Part shown: piece after piece, positions 22,901-31,007 of the stretch | Position numbering within the stretch: position 1 is the stretch's first letter | Layout: every line of letters starts with the position of its first letter | NCBI GenBank assembly: GCA_003151935.1 | Contig: PLYZ01000054.1 | Coordinates: 8,746-41,630, forward strand | Reading direction: 5' to 3' | Source: Candidatus Dormiibacterota bacterium | Lineage (GTDB): Bacteria; Chloroflexota; Dormibacteria; Dormibacterales; Dormibacteraceae | DNA: 32,885 nucleotides | Notes under the pieces: model-generated | The model's database searches: none | The model's input: only the letters and a program-made list of their open reading frames with translations | What the model was told of the DNA's origin: nothing | Translations under genes and position numbers: made by a program

Positions 22901-24243
22901 CCGAGTTCGCTGTAGGGATACGCGCGCCTGACGACCCGCCCGAGATCCTCGACGCTCCACTCGTCCATCGCGCACATCGCCACCACCTGCTGGGCGAGCA
23001 CGTCGAGCGGCTTGCGCGGCACGGTGGTCGATTCGATCCGGCCCTCCAGCATGCCCTCCACGACGGCGGCCGACTCCAACAGGTCACCGCGGAACTTCGG
23101 GATGACCACCCCGCGCGAGACCTCCCCCACCGAGTGACCCGCGCGGCCCACGCGCTGGATTCCCGCCGCCACGCTGGGCGGCGCCTCGACCTGCAGCACC
23201 AGGTCAACCGCGCCCATGTCGATGCCGAGCTCGAGCGTGGAGGTGGCGATGAGACCCTTGACGACCCCGGCCTTCAGCTGATCCTCGATCAGCATCCGCT
23301 GCTCACGCGCGATCGAGCCGTGATGGGCACGCACCAACTCTTCTCCCGCGAGCTCGTTGACGCGCGCGGCGATGCGCTCGGCAAGCCGCCGCGAATTGAC
23401 GAAGACAATCGTCGAACGGTGCTCGCGGATCAGCTGCAGCACACGTGGATAGATCGCGGGCCAGATGCTGTTCGAGGTCCGACCGCTCTCATCCTCGACC
23501 GCCATCCTGGCCATGTCCTCGACCGGGACCTCGACCCGTACGTCCATCGTCTTCAGCCTCCCCGCGTCGACGATGGCCACTTCCCTGTCGGTTCCCCCCA
23601 GGAACCGCGCCACCTCCTCGAGCGGGCGCTGCGTGGCGGACAGCCCGATGCGCTGCGGCTCGACCCTGGTCAGCGCGGCCAGCCGCTCGAGACTCAGGGA
23701 GAGATGGCTGCCCCGCTTCGTCCCGGCCACCGAGTGGATCTCGTCGACGATGAGCCACCGGACCGAGGCCAGGATCCGCCTGGCGTTGCTAGTCAGCAAG
23801 AGGTAAAGCGACTCGGGAGTCGTGATCAAGATGTCGGGCGGGTGGCGCTCCATCGATCGTCGAACGCCAGTTGGAGTGTCGCCGGTGCGGATGGCGACGG
23901 TGAGCTCCGGCGCCTTTCCGCCCGCGGCCTCGATCTGGTGGCGCAGGCCGACCAGCGGCGACCGGAGGTTGCGGTCCACGTCGTGGGCCAGCGCCTTCAT
24001 CGGCGACACATAGAGGGCGCGACACCGCTCCGCCTCTGGGGGCACCGCTTCGGAGGTCAGCCGGTCGAGGCACCACAAAAAGGCAGCCAGGGTCTTCCCG
24101 CTGCCGGTGGGCGCGGCCATGAGGACATGCCGGCCGGAGGCCACCTCGCGCCAGCCGTTTTCCTGCACCTGGGTCGGGGCGGCAAACGAGCTGAGAAACC
24201 AGTCGCGAGTAGCCGGCGCAAAGAGATCCAGAGAGCTCCCCAC
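19912..24243 (-). CDS. lhr: Large Lhr-type superfamily 2 helicase
   Basis: A 1443-residue ATP-dependent helicase of the Lhr (long helicase-related) family, linked to DNA repair. Motifs: Walker A APTGSGKT (about residues 44-51), LYVSPMKALAHDV (Ia), ILITTPESLYLLL, the DEIH box in WLIVDEIHSVAGTKRG, LSATQRPLEEVARFLGG (III), then STLELGIDMGAVDLVLQVE and QRVGRAGHSVGE (V, VI). The long C-terminal part matches the Lhr core and C-terminal winged-helix regions. Length fits full-length Lhr (about 1500). The start is a GTG at 24243; the frame stays open to 24861, but that region is the divergent Clp-N gene. tRNA-Pro originally lay directly downstream. Confidence 0.92.
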   Translation of the reverse strand: MGSSLDLFAPATRDWFLSSFAAPTQVQENGWREVASGRHVLMAAPTGSGKTLAAFLWCLDRLTSEAVPPEAERCRALYVSPMKALAHDVDRNLRSPLVGLRHQIEAAGGKAPELTVAIRTGDTPTGVRRSMERHPPDILITTPESLYLLLTSNARRILASVRWLIVDEIHSVAGTKRGSHLSLSLERLAALTRVEPQRIGLSATQRPLEEVARFLGGTDREVAIVDAGRLKTMDVRVEVPVEDMARMAVEDESGRTSNSIWPAIYPRVLQLIREHRSTIVFVNSRRLAERIAARVNELAGEELVRAHHGSIAREQRMLIEDQLKAGVVKGLIATSTLELGIDMGAVDLVLQVEAPPSVAAGIQRVGRAGHSVGEVSRGVVIPKFRGDLLESAAVVEGMLEGRIESTTVPRKPLDVLAQQVVAMCAMDEWSVEDLGRVVRRAYPYSELGPIAFEAVLDMLSGRYPSDEFAELRPRIVWDRVAGKVRGRAGAQRLAVTNPGTIPDRGLYTVNLADDGRRVGELDEEMVYETRVGENFVLGASTWRIVEITPSQVLVVPAPGEPGKIAFWKADTPSRPVELGAALGKMVRELRASEPKVAEKRLRERAGFDDLAIKNLLAYLEDQAAATGAVPDDRTIVVERFRDEVGDWRVCVHTPFGGRVHAPLALAMEARLREKLGVDVRALWTDDGIAMHLPEVEAPPSLDELILEPEEVEALIASQLPASALFAAHFRENAARSLLLPRRRSGQRTPLWQQRMRSAGLLQVAGQYPDFPILAETWREVMTDHFDMPALLGLLRAIRSREIRVVAVDTERPSPFASSLLFSYVAEFMYEGDAPLAERRAQALTLDRELLAELLGSEDLRELLDPDAIAAVELELQGLLPERYPRDPDEAHDLLVRLGDLTVGEAAARGISEEWLSELQRERRAASVRLAGESRWIAAEDAGRYREALGASLPVGLPDVFLIPGPEPLDSLLRRWARTHVPFVTLDPATRWALPSPAVEAALTRLAARGDVLAGEFRRAREGREYCHPEVLRVLRRRSLAALRHEVESVAPEAVARFLPAWHGIGAKASGVDRLLEVVFQLQGAALPASVIERDVIAARVGGYSPRLLDELISMGEVVWVGRGSLGASDGKVALYLRGDAPRLFSQPGDAPDGELHRRLREHLKARGASFFRDLYNASGGGDEEAVLDALWDLVWSGGVTNDTFAPLRLLGPAARRSPHRPRLPRLTQPRASGRWSLVADLVGVGVAAPTERLHSEAGVLLQRYGVLTRETVVAEGWPGAFAALYPVLRAMEESGRIRRGYFVEGLGGSQFALPGAVDRLRALRDSGGGIVALAATDPANAYGSLLSWPRSDGRMGRAAGAYVVLDDGLIKLYLERGGRSLLTNGEVTPEHLRALIGMAVLAGRVEVQRVDGVPVMDSPLNAMLREAGFTSTHRGLVAYAGRS

Positions 24244-24321
24244 GGGTTCAAGTTTGACTGTTCCGGCGCCACAAACAAGCGTTCGTGAACAGGACGATGC
24301 ACACTGGTAGCGAGTCGCGTG

Positions 24322-25143
24322 ATGTACTCGTTCGAACGCTTCACGGAGGATGCCAAGCGGTCCCTCACCCTGGCCCAGGAGGAGGCCGAGCGCTCGCGTC
24401 AGACTTACATCGGCACCGAGCACCTGCTGCTCGGCCTGCTCCGTGTCGAAAACGGGACCGCCTACCGCGTCCTGACCGAGCTCGGAGTGGCGATCGCGAC
24501 CGTGCGCCAGGTCATCAGCTCCGTGATTGGCCGCAACGAACGGCTCCTCATGCAGCAGATCATCCCGACCTCGCGCGTCAAGAAAGTGATCGAGCTTTCC
24601 TTCGAAGAGGCCCGACGGATGGGCGATAACGAAGTTGACACCGGACACATCCTCCTTGGGCTGGTCATCGAGGGCGAAGGGATCGCAGCCCACGTGCTCG
24701 AAGACCTGGGCGCAACTGAGGAAAAAGTTCGAGCTGCCGTCGAGCGGGCGCTGTCGGCGCCACCCGCCGACCGGCCAAAAGTGGAGCCGCGTCTCCAGCC
24801 TGGGTGGACGCAATCGCAACTCGGTCCCCCAACTGGCCGGATCGACGCGCCGCCCGTCCACCCGAGCGATGCGACCGACCTGTTGCGCTTGCTGCGTTCG
24901 CCTGTCATAGCGCGACTGTTGAAGGCAATGGGCGTCGACGCTAAGGCCCTGTCGAAACAGCTCTCAGAACCACCCAGTACCGTGCTCGAGCTCCGCAGCA
25001 AGCTGGCCGTCGCCAACCACGCGCTGCACAGTTCTGTCCAGATCCAGGATTTTGAGCTGGCCGCGAGGCTACGAGATGAAATCAGCGACCTCGCCGGCAG
25101 GCTCGCGAAGGCCGAGCAGGAGTGGCTCGACTCGCTCGCGTGA
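24322..25143 (+). CDS. Clp-N / UVR domain protein without AAA+ modules
   Basis: About 273 residues. Two Clp N-terminal repeats are present: MYSFERFTEDAKRSLTLAQEEA with YIGTEHLLLGLL, then KVIELSFEEARRMGDNEVDTGHILLGLV. A variable linker follows, and a C-terminal UVR-like segment (IQDFELAARLRDEISDLAGRL). This is the N-domain plus UVR motif of ClpC, but with no Walker motifs. It may bind Clp substrates or adaptors such as McsB-type partners; this is inference. The ATG at 24322 or the adjacent GTG at 24319 starts it. Its TGA overlaps a GTG start of the flavin reductase gene. Confidence 0.85.
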   Translation: MYSFERFTEDAKRSLTLAQEEAERSRQTYIGTEHLLLGLLRVENGTAYRVLTELGVAIATVRQVISSVIGRNERLLMQQIIPTSRVKKVIELSFEEARRMGDNEVDTGHILLGLVIEGEGIAAHVLEDLGATEEKVRAAVERALSAPPADRPKVEPRLQPGWTQSQLGPPTGRIDAPPVHPSDATDLLRLLRSPVIARLLKAMGVDAKALSKQLSEPPSTVLELRSKLAVANHALHSSVQIQDFELAARLRDEISDLAGRLAKAEQEWLDSLA

Positions 25144-25643
25144 AACGCCGTGGGATGATCGCTCCGGCGATGATCGATCCGCAGCGGTTCCGCGAGATCA
25201 TGGCCAGCTTTCCCAGCGGCGTCGTCGTGCTGACCGCCTTCGGACATGACTCGCTGCCGCGCGGCCTGACCGTCAGCGCCTTCTGCGCCGTCTCCCTCGA
25301 GCCGCCCCTCGCGTTGGCGTGCATCGACAAGTCTTCGAATACCCTGCCCGCCGTGCAGCACACCGGCGGCTTCACCGCCAACATCCTGGCCGCCGGCCGC
25401 GAGCAGCTCGCGCGGCGCATGGCGACCAAGGTCGCGGACAAGTTCGACGCGATCGGCTGGCGACGGCCGGAGAGCCCGATCGGCGGGCCGATTCTCGACG
25501 ATGACTGCGCGGCGTACGCGGTCTGCACTCTGCGCGACACGATCGAGGCCGGCGACCACTGGATCCTCATCGGCCTCGTCACCGAGGGCTCACATCGCGA
25601 CGGCGTCTCTCCGATGATCTTCAGCCGCCGCGGCTACGGGTAG
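25140..25643 (+). CDS. Flavin reductase-like domain protein
   Basis: About 167 residues with the flavin reductase / FMN-binding split-barrel pattern: FREIMASFPSGVVVLTA, LPRGLTVSAFCAVSLEPPLALACIDKSS, TGGFTANILAAGREQLARR, and DHWILIGLVTEGS near the end. Members reduce FMN/FAD with NAD(P)H for partner monooxygenases, but no monooxygenase lies nearby. A GTG at 25140 overlapping the previous stop (GTGA) is the preferred start; ATG codons at 25155 and 25170 are alternatives. Confidence 0.88.
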   Translation: MKRRGMIAPAMIDPQRFREIMASFPSGVVVLTAFGHDSLPRGLTVSAFCAVSLEPPLALACIDKSSNTLPAVQHTGGFTANILAAGREQLARRMATKVADKFDAIGWRRPESPIGGPILDDDCAAYAVCTLRDTIEAGDHWILIGLVTEGSHRDGVSPMIFSRRGYG

Positions 25644-25664
25644 TGCCGCGCAGCGGACCCATCC

Positions 25665-26273
25665 TCAGACCAGGAACGGGATCAGGCGTTTGGTCCGGCG
25701 CATATAGTCCTGGTAGGAGCGCCCGAGGTCGTGCGCCAGGACCCGCTCCTCGAGCCCGATCCGGTATGCATACCCGGCAACGGCCACGATCAGCGCTGCA
25801 AACGAGGCCCAGTTGACGCAGCACGCCAGCACGCCGATGACCGTCAGCAGGCCTCCCGTGTAGGAGGGATGCCGGACCCAGCGGTACGGTCCGGCTTGAA
25901 TGACCTCCTGGCCGGGCCGGGTCGAGACCTCGCACGTAAAGGACGCGCCGAGGACGCGGATCGAGTACCAACGCAGTGCCATCCCGGCGAGCATCAGGAA
26001 CAGGCCGAAGATGAAGAGGGCGGTGCGGCCGCTCTGGATCGCGGCGCCAGTAGCCAGAAACGCCACCCACATTCCAATCGCGACGGTTGTCCAAACGGAG
26101 GCGATCACCAACCACTTCGAGCCGGAATCGCGGTCGGTTGCGCCGGGCGGTAACCTGCGCTTCCGGGAAGCAAGCCAGACCTCGGTCCCTATCCAGACGT
26201 AGAGGACCACCCAGAATGCGACTATCGCCGCAATCGTCGGGTCCGAGCTGCCGAAGAACATCGGCGGTCGCAC
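25665..26273 (-). CDS. Isoprenylcysteine carboxyl methyltransferase (ICMT)-like membrane protein
   Basis: A 202-residue integral membrane protein with about five hydrophobic segments. It carries the C-terminal ICMT/PEMT signature QAGPYRWVRHPSYTGGLL, followed by GLEERVLAHDLGRSYQDYM. Bacterial relatives methylate small or lipid-like substrates; the substrate here is unknown. The start is a GTG at 26273 (an ATG at 26261 is possible), 18 bp after the ccdA stop on the same strand, so it is the third gene of a hydrolase-ccdA-ICMT run. Confidence 0.88.
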   Translation of the reverse strand: MRPPMFFGSSDPTIAAIVAFWVVLYVWIGTEVWLASRKRRLPPGATDRDSGSKWLVIASVWTTVAIGMWVAFLATGAAIQSGRTALFIFGLFLMLAGMALRWYSIRVLGASFTCEVSTRPGQEVIQAGPYRWVRHPSYTGGLLTVIGVLACCVNWASFAALIVAVAGYAYRIGLEERVLAHDLGRSYQDYMRRTKRLIPFLV

Positions 26274-26291
26274 CGGCTCAACGAGCCTCGA

Positions 26292-27083
26292 TCAAAGCGT
26301 GGGGTTCGGCCACCAGGGTACGAGCTGAGACAGATCCGCGGAGAGAACCGTCAGCTTGTTCGTCAGCAGCAGCACGCCCATCACGAGCAGGATCGCGGCG
26401 GACACCAGGTCGATCGCGCGGCGGTGGCTGTTCACCAGCCGCACGAGCGGCCGGGCGCTCTCGAGCGCGAACGCCAGGACGACGAACGGGAGGCCGAGTC
26501 CCAGGCAGTAGGCGATCATCAGGCCGAGACCCTGGGCCGTCGTGCCCGCCGTGACGGCGGAGCTGAGGACAGCACTCAGCGTGACGCCGATGCACGGCGT
26601 CCAGCCGCTGGCGAACCCCATCCCCAGAACGAAGCCGCCGGCGATGCCGCCTCCACGGGGCGCCTCGTTCATGACCCGGTACTCGCGCATGAGGAACGGG
26701 ATGCGGATCAGGCCCGCGACCTGGAGCGCCATCACGATGACGAGCACGCCCGCCACGACCGGAACGTAGGCGCGGACCGGCTGCACGACGAACGAGAAGA
26801 CATAGAAGAAGAGGATGAAGATCAGCGAGAGGCCGGCGACAAAGCTGAGGCCCGCGGCGACGACCGGGAGCGAGACTGACGTGCGTGGGTTGGTGGCAAT
26901 GGCGCTGCCAGGGCCGTCCAGGACCGCGACCGGCTGCGCGGCACGTGCACCGAGGAAGGCGAGGTAGGCCGGGACCAGCGGCAGCACGCACGGCGACACG
27001 AAAGAGACCAGGCCCGCCAGCACCGCGATCGGCGGGCTGATGCCGTCGAGGGCGCCGCCGGCGAAAAGGAAAAAGCTCGACAT
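26292..27083 (-). CDS. ccdA: CcdA/DsbD-type thiol-disulfide transporter
   Basis: A 263-residue membrane protein of the CcdA family, which passes electrons from cytoplasmic thioredoxin across the membrane for cytochrome c maturation or envelope thiol reduction. The paired redox cysteines are Cys32 in VSFVSPCVLPLVPAY and Cys164 in GFASGWTPCIGVTL. Six hydrophobic segments are visible. The ATG at 27083 is used because it places the first segment at the family position; the longer frame to 27155 overlaps the hydrolase gene. It lies 5 bp after that gene. No ResA/ResB-type partner is seen. Confidence 0.92.
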   Translation of the reverse strand: MSSFFLFAGGALDGISPPIAVLAGLVSFVSPCVLPLVPAYLAFLGARAAQPVAVLDGPGSAIATNPRTSVSLPVVAAGLSFVAGLSLIFILFFYVFSFVVQPVRAYVPVVAGVLVIVMALQVAGLIRIPFLMREYRVMNEAPRGGGIAGGFVLGMGFASGWTPCIGVTLSAVLSSAVTAGTTAQGLGLMIAYCLGLGLPFVVLAFALESARPLVRLVNSHRRAIDLVSAAILLVMGVLLLTNKLTVLSADLSQLVPWWPNPTL

Positions 27084-27088
27084 CGCAG

Positions 27089-27973
27089 CTACTGGCGCGA
27101 CACCGGCGCCGCCCGGTGAGCGAGGTCTTCGATTGCGTCCGCGACCTCGGGCCACACGCGCTCCGGCAGGTCATGCCCCATTCCATCGAACTCGATGAGT
27201 CGCGCGCCGGGCACGGCAGCGGCCACCAGGCGACCGTTCTCGACGGGCACAAGCACGTCGTCGATTCCGTGGATCACCAGCGTGGGCACGCGAACTTGTT
27301 TCAACCGGTCCAGACGACTGCCGGCGGCCAGGATCGCCACCAGCTGCCGGCCGACACCCATCGGATAGTAGGCGCGGTCGATGGAGCGCTCGGCGCGGGC
27401 ACGCTCGACCGCGTCATCCAGCTGATCTTCCGCTCCCGCGAGCGCCCGGTGGATGGTCATGGCAAGCTCGATTCGTTCTTCCCGAGTAGGTGGCGGCGGG
27501 GCCATGAGCACGGCCGTGCCCTCGGGTTTGGGCGCAACCTCGTCCGTACCCCCCGGACCGGACATGATCGACGTGAGCGACAGAACGTGGTCCGGATGAT
27601 TGATCGTGACGAGCTGGGCGATGAAGCCCCCCATCGAGGCCCCGACGACGTGAGCGGCCCTGATCCCAAGCGCGTCGAGGAGACCGGCCACGTCCGCGGC
27701 CAGGTCGTCGAGCTGGTAGGCGGGATGCGGATCGCCGCTGAACGCCGCCGCCATGTCGGGCGGCCCGGCCGCCTCCATGCGGGTGGACAGTCCGCAGTCA
27801 CGGTTGTCGAACCGGATGACATGGAACCCGCGTGAGGCAAGCAGCTCGCAGAACGGCTCCTGCCAGCCGATCATCTGCATCGCAAGGCCCGCGACGAGCA
27901 TTAGAGGTCGGGCGTTGGGATCCCCGAAGGTCTCGTATTCGAGCTCGATTCCGTTTGCCCTGGCTCGCGGCAC
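27089..27973 (-). CDS. Alpha/beta-hydrolase fold protein
   Basis: A 294-residue hydrolase. The nucleophile elbow is GASMGG with Ser113, the acid is Asp239 in HGIDDVLVP, and the base is His267 in GMGHDLP. HVIRFDNRDCGLS and HPAYQLDDLAADVAGLLDALG resemble the RdmC-type esterase branch. The substrate is unknown. The GTG start is supported by TACGAT 6 nt upstream. It leads the hydrolase-ccdA-ICMT run and shares a 33-bp divergent promoter region with the M3 peptidase gene. Confidence 0.9.
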   Translation of the reverse strand: MPRARANGIELEYETFGDPNARPLMLVAGLAMQMIGWQEPFCELLASRGFHVIRFDNRDCGLSTRMEAAGPPDMAAAFSGDPHPAYQLDDLAADVAGLLDALGIRAAHVVGASMGGFIAQLVTINHPDHVLSLTSIMSGPGGTDEVAPKPEGTAVLMAPPPPTREERIELAMTIHRALAGAEDQLDDAVERARAERSIDRAYYPMGVGRQLVAILAAGSRLDRLKQVRVPTLVIHGIDDVLVPVENGRLVAAAVPGARLIEFDGMGHDLPERVWPEVADAIEDLAHRAAPVSRQ

Positions 27974-28006
27974 GGACCCATCGTAGCCCCCTAGGCTTTA
28001 GGGATA
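27974..28006. promoter_or_regulatory. 33-bp divergent promoter region (hydrolase / pepF)
   Basis: Leftward, TACGAT (27980-27985, minus strand) lies 6 nt before the hydrolase GTG. Rightward, TAGGCT (27992-27997) lies 9 nt before the pepF GTG. With such a short region there is no room for ribosome sites, so both mRNAs should be leaderless or nearly so. Confidence 0.45.
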
Positions 28007-29824
28007 GTGGCCACAACTCTGCCGGCCCGCTCGCAGGTGAACGAGCGCTTCACCTGGGATCGCGAGAGTGTCTTTCCCGACGCGGCCGGCTGGGACCAGG
28101 CGGTCGAGACGATCCTCGCGCGGCTGCCCGACCTGGCCGAGTTTCGCGGCCACCTCGGGGACTCGCCGGACGCCCTTGCCGACTGGTTCGACGCAAACGA
28201 GAGCGTGCACCGGCTGATGGGCAGGGCGATGGTCTACAGCACGATGTCCTACTCGGTCGATACCGGCGACCAGGCGGCGCTCGCGCGCACGGATCGAGCT
28301 CGATCCGTGGCCGCCCAGCTCGGCGCGGCGGCCTCGTTCGCGCTGCCGGAGATGATCGGGCTCGGCATCCCGAAGCTGCGTGAATGGGTGGCAAGCTCGC
28401 CCAGGCTCGCCCACCTCGGCCACTACTTCGACCGCGTGGAGAAGCTGGAGAAGCGCATTCGCAGCGCCGAGGTGGAGGAGCTGCTGACCCAGGTGTCGGA
28501 CCCGCTTGCGACAGCTTTATCGGTCCATGGCGTGCTCGCCAACACCGACCTGAGGTTCGCTCCGGCCCTGGACGCGAACGGCGGCGAGCACGAGGTGGCC
28601 CAGGGGACCATCGGCACGCTCCTTACCAGCCCCGATCGCGAGGTCCGGCGGACGGCCTTCGAGAATTACGCCGACGCGCACCTCGCGATGCAGCACGGGC
28701 TAGCGACGAGCCTGGCCGGCGGCATCAAGCGCGATGTCTTCTACGCGCGCGCTCGAGGCTTTCCCTCGTCCCTCGCCGCGGCATTGGAGCCCAACCACGT
28801 CCCGCCGGAGGTCTATCACAACGTGATCCAGACGTTCCGCGCCAACGTGGGCACATGGCACCGCTACTGGAGGATCCGCCGCAAGGCGTTCGGGCTGGAG
28901 GCGCTCAAGCCCTACGACACGCGGGCCCAGCTGGGCCGGTCGACGCTGCACGTCCCCTATGAGCAGGCGGTCGAATGGATTGCGGAAGGGGTCGCACCGC
29001 TCGGCGAGGAATATGTGACGGTCCTGCGCCGCGGGGCGCTGGAGGATCGCTGGGTCGACATCTACCCGAACAAGGGCAAGCGGATGGGCGCGTTTTCGAC
29101 CGGGGTGCCGGACACGTTCCCATTCATCTTCATGAGCTACAACGACGACATCTACTCGATGAGCACGCTCGCGCACGAGCTCGGCCATTCGATGCACTCG
29201 TACTACGCGCGCAAGACGCAGCCATTCATCTATTCGAGCTACGGCCTTTTTCAGGCCGAGGTCGCCTCGAACATGCACCAGGCGCTCGTCCGGCGCCACC
29301 TGCTTGCGACCCACACGGACCCTGCGTTCCAGGTCGCGGTGATCGAAGAGGCGATGGCGAACTTCTACCGATACTTCTTCATCATGCCGTCACTGGCGCG
29401 CCTCGAGCTGGAGATGCACGAGCGGGTCGAGCGCGGAGGGGCCATCACGGCCGGATACCTCAACGGCCTGATGGCCGACCTGATGATCGAGGTCTACGGC
29501 CCGGAGGTCGAGGTCACCGAGCGCGACCGCGAGCGCATCGGCTCGACCTGGGCCCAGTTCCACACGCACCTGTACAGCAACTTCTACGTGTATCAGTACG
29601 CGACCGGCATCGCCGGCGCCGACCACCTCGTTGAACGCGTGGCCACAGGCGACTCGAGCGCAGTCCAGTCTTACCTTGCGTTCTTGAAGAGCGCCGGCTC
29701 GATGTACCCCCTCGAGGGATTGCGGATGGCGGGCGTCGATATGACCTCGCCCGAACCGGTGGAGGCGGCCTTCGCGACGCTGGCGCGGATGGTGGCCCGC
29801 CTGGAGGAGCTGACCGCCGCCTAG
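28007..29824 (+). CDS. pepF: M3-family oligoendopeptidase F
   Basis: A 605-residue cytoplasmic zinc metallopeptidase that degrades short peptides. The zinc motif HELGH is at residues 390-394 (STLAHELGHSMHSYY), with the third ligand Glu418 in GLFQAEVASNMHQAL. KRMGAFSTGVPDTFPFIFMSY before it and the C-terminal TWAQFHTHLYSNFYVYQYATGI are characteristic of oligoendopeptidase F. The start is a GTG. The TAG stop lies inside the 6-bp target duplication of the insertion sequence that follows, so the gene is undamaged. Confidence 0.96.
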   Translation: MATTLPARSQVNERFTWDRESVFPDAAGWDQAVETILARLPDLAEFRGHLGDSPDALADWFDANESVHRLMGRAMVYSTMSYSVDTGDQAALARTDRARSVAAQLGAAASFALPEMIGLGIPKLREWVASSPRLAHLGHYFDRVEKLEKRIRSAEVEELLTQVSDPLATALSVHGVLANTDLRFAPALDANGGEHEVAQGTIGTLLTSPDREVRRTAFENYADAHLAMQHGLATSLAGGIKRDVFYARARGFPSSLAAALEPNHVPPEVYHNVIQTFRANVGTWHRYWRIRRKAFGLEALKPYDTRAQLGRSTLHVPYEQAVEWIAEGVAPLGEEYVTVLRRGALEDRWVDIYPNKGKRMGAFSTGVPDTFPFIFMSYNDDIYSMSTLAHELGHSMHSYYARKTQPFIYSSYGLFQAEVASNMHQALVRRHLLATHTDPAFQVAVIEEAMANFYRYFFIMPSLARLELEMHERVERGGAITAGYLNGLMADLMIEVYGPEVEVTERDRERIGSTWAQFHTHLYSNFYVYQYATGIAGADHLVERVATGDSSAVQSYLAFLKSAGSMYPLEGLRMAGVDMTSPEPVEAAFATLARMVARLEELTAA

Positions 29825-29825
29825 T
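29820..29825. repeat. Left target-site duplication of the IS (CCTAGT)
   Basis: CCTAGT is repeated at 31002-31007 on the other side of the IS. It contains the pepF stop codon. Confidence 0.75.
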
Positions 29826-29850
29826 TGAGATTCCTGGATACATCTGAGAC
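29826..29850 (+). repeat. Left terminal inverted repeat of the IS
   Basis: Twenty-five bp beginning TGAGATTCCTGGATA, paired with 30977-31001 on the opposite strand; mismatches are at positions 4, 5, 16, 19 and 24. Confidence 0.8.
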
Positions 29851-29871
29851 AGCCGGGCTTAACGTGCCGGC

Positions 29872-30972
29872 ATGTCGGACTCTGCGAACGAACACGCCAA
29901 CGACCCGCGCCGTCGCATCCGTCGGCACCACTACCAGGAAGGCCCTGGCTTCCTGATCCTCGCGACTCAGAACGGCAGGCCAGCTGCTGACCGGCCACGT
30001 CGGCAACTGGATCGGGTTCGCTTCCGCATGCGAGCTGTGCGCGTGGCCAAGCTGCTCGGAGTTGAGACCGCCTGTCGCGAACTGGCTTGCTCGAGGCCAT
30101 CTCTATATCGTTGGTTGGCCGCATTCGAAAAGAGGGGCATCGAGGGGCTCCTGGATGCCTCCCGCCGGCCACACCGTCTGCGGATCAGCATCCCAGCCTG
30201 GGTCGATACGGTCACCATCGCCATCCGCCTTGACACCTATTGGAACTCGAAGAGGATCGCGGCAGAGATGAGCCGGCGTCAGATCTATACCGTCAGTCCG
30301 GATCACATCGACCAGCTCTTTCAGCGTCTTGGCTGCAGGCGAGGCACCGTACCCAGACCTCCTGGACCGCGCTATGAACGCAGCCAGCCGAATGAGCTCT
30401 GGCACATAGACATCAAAGGCCCTTTCTTCATCCACCTCCCGAAGGGATACCTCAAGACCTGGATCGTGGGCCTGGTCGACGACCACTCGAGATTCGTAAT
30501 CGGGCTCCGAATCTTGCCTGAAGCCAAGGCGGCTCCGATTTTGCGCTGGCTGGATGAGTGCTTCGAGCTTTGCGGCCAACCCCTGCAGCTAATGAGTGAC
30601 AACGGCAAGGTCTTCGTCAATTGGATTCCAGGTGTCCTCACGCTGTTCGGCAAACGACTCCAGGACCTTCACATCCGACATCTCCGCACCCAGATCAGCT
30701 CGCCCTGGACCAACGGCAAGATTGAGGCCTTCTGGGACATCCTGCAGGGCGAAGTGCTGGATCGAGAGCGGTTCACAGGCCTGGCCCAAGCTGAGATTGC
30801 GCTTGCCAGATTTGCCGACTACTACAACTACCACCGGCTCAGTGGTGTGCTCGGCTGGCTTACTCCGGGCGAGCGCTACGACGGGACGCCGTTCACCGAC
30901 CGGGGCTTCCAGAACATCCCGTCCCTAATTCATTTGGAAGTCTGGCTCGAAGAGGTCATGCGTGCCGCCTGA
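29872..30972 (+). CDS. IS481-like DDE transposase
   Basis: A 366-residue transposase. An N-terminal HTH (VRVAKLLGVETACRELACSR, PSLYRWLAAFEKRG) precedes an integrase-type catalytic core. The acidic residues are Asp180 (ELWHIDIKGPF), Asp243 (LMSDNGKVF) and Glu285 (WTNGKIEAFW). A C-terminal YYNYHRLSGVLGWLTPGER segment is typical of this group. The frame is uninterrupted and ends 4 bp before the right terminal repeat. Its ATG is 21 bp inside the left repeat. No ribosome site is evident. Confidence 0.92.
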   Translation: MSDSANEHANDPRRRIRRHHYQEGPGFLILATQNGRPAADRPRRQLDRVRFRMRAVRVAKLLGVETACRELACSRPSLYRWLAAFEKRGIEGLLDASRRPHRLRISIPAWVDTVTIAIRLDTYWNSKRIAAEMSRRQIYTVSPDHIDQLFQRLGCRRGTVPRPPGPRYERSQPNELWHIDIKGPFFIHLPKGYLKTWIVGLVDDHSRFVIGLRILPEAKAAPILRWLDECFELCGQPLQLMSDNGKVFVNWIPGVLTLFGKRLQDLHIRHLRTQISSPWTNGKIEAFWDILQGEVLDRERFTGLAQAEIALARFADYYNYHRLSGVLGWLTPGERYDGTPFTDRGFQNIPSLIHLEVWLEEVMRAA

Positions 30973-30976
30973 ACCC

Positions 30977-31001
30977 GACTCATATCTATCCAGGAACTTC
31001 A
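30977..31001 (-). repeat. Right terminal inverted repeat of the IS
   Basis: Read on the minus strand it begins TGAAGTTCCTGGATA, matching the left end at 20 of 25 positions. Confidence 0.8.
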
Positions 31002-31007
31002 CCTAGT
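31002..31007. repeat. Right target-site duplication of the IS (CCTAGT)
   Basis: Second copy of CCTAGT. On the minus strand its CTA supplies the TAG stop codon of the acetyltransferase gene. Confidence 0.75.

Larger units (their letters stand above)
29826..31001. mobile_element. Complete IS481-like insertion sequence, 1176 bp
   Basis: The ends are imperfect 25-bp inverted repeats (20 of 25 positions match): TGAGATTCCTGGATACATCT at 29826 and TGAAGTTCCTGGATAGATAT on the complement from 31001. The element is flanked by the 6-bp duplication CCTAGT and contains one full-length DDE transposase gene. Exact repeats in the flanks and an intact gene suggest recent insertion. The family assignment rests on the transposase type. 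Confidence 0.85.

Noticed and set aside
24244-24861. N-terminal extension of the Lhr reading frame
   Set aside because: It runs antisense through the well-supported Clp-N/UVR gene and lacks similarity to Lhr; the GTG at 24243 puts the helicase motifs at normal positions.
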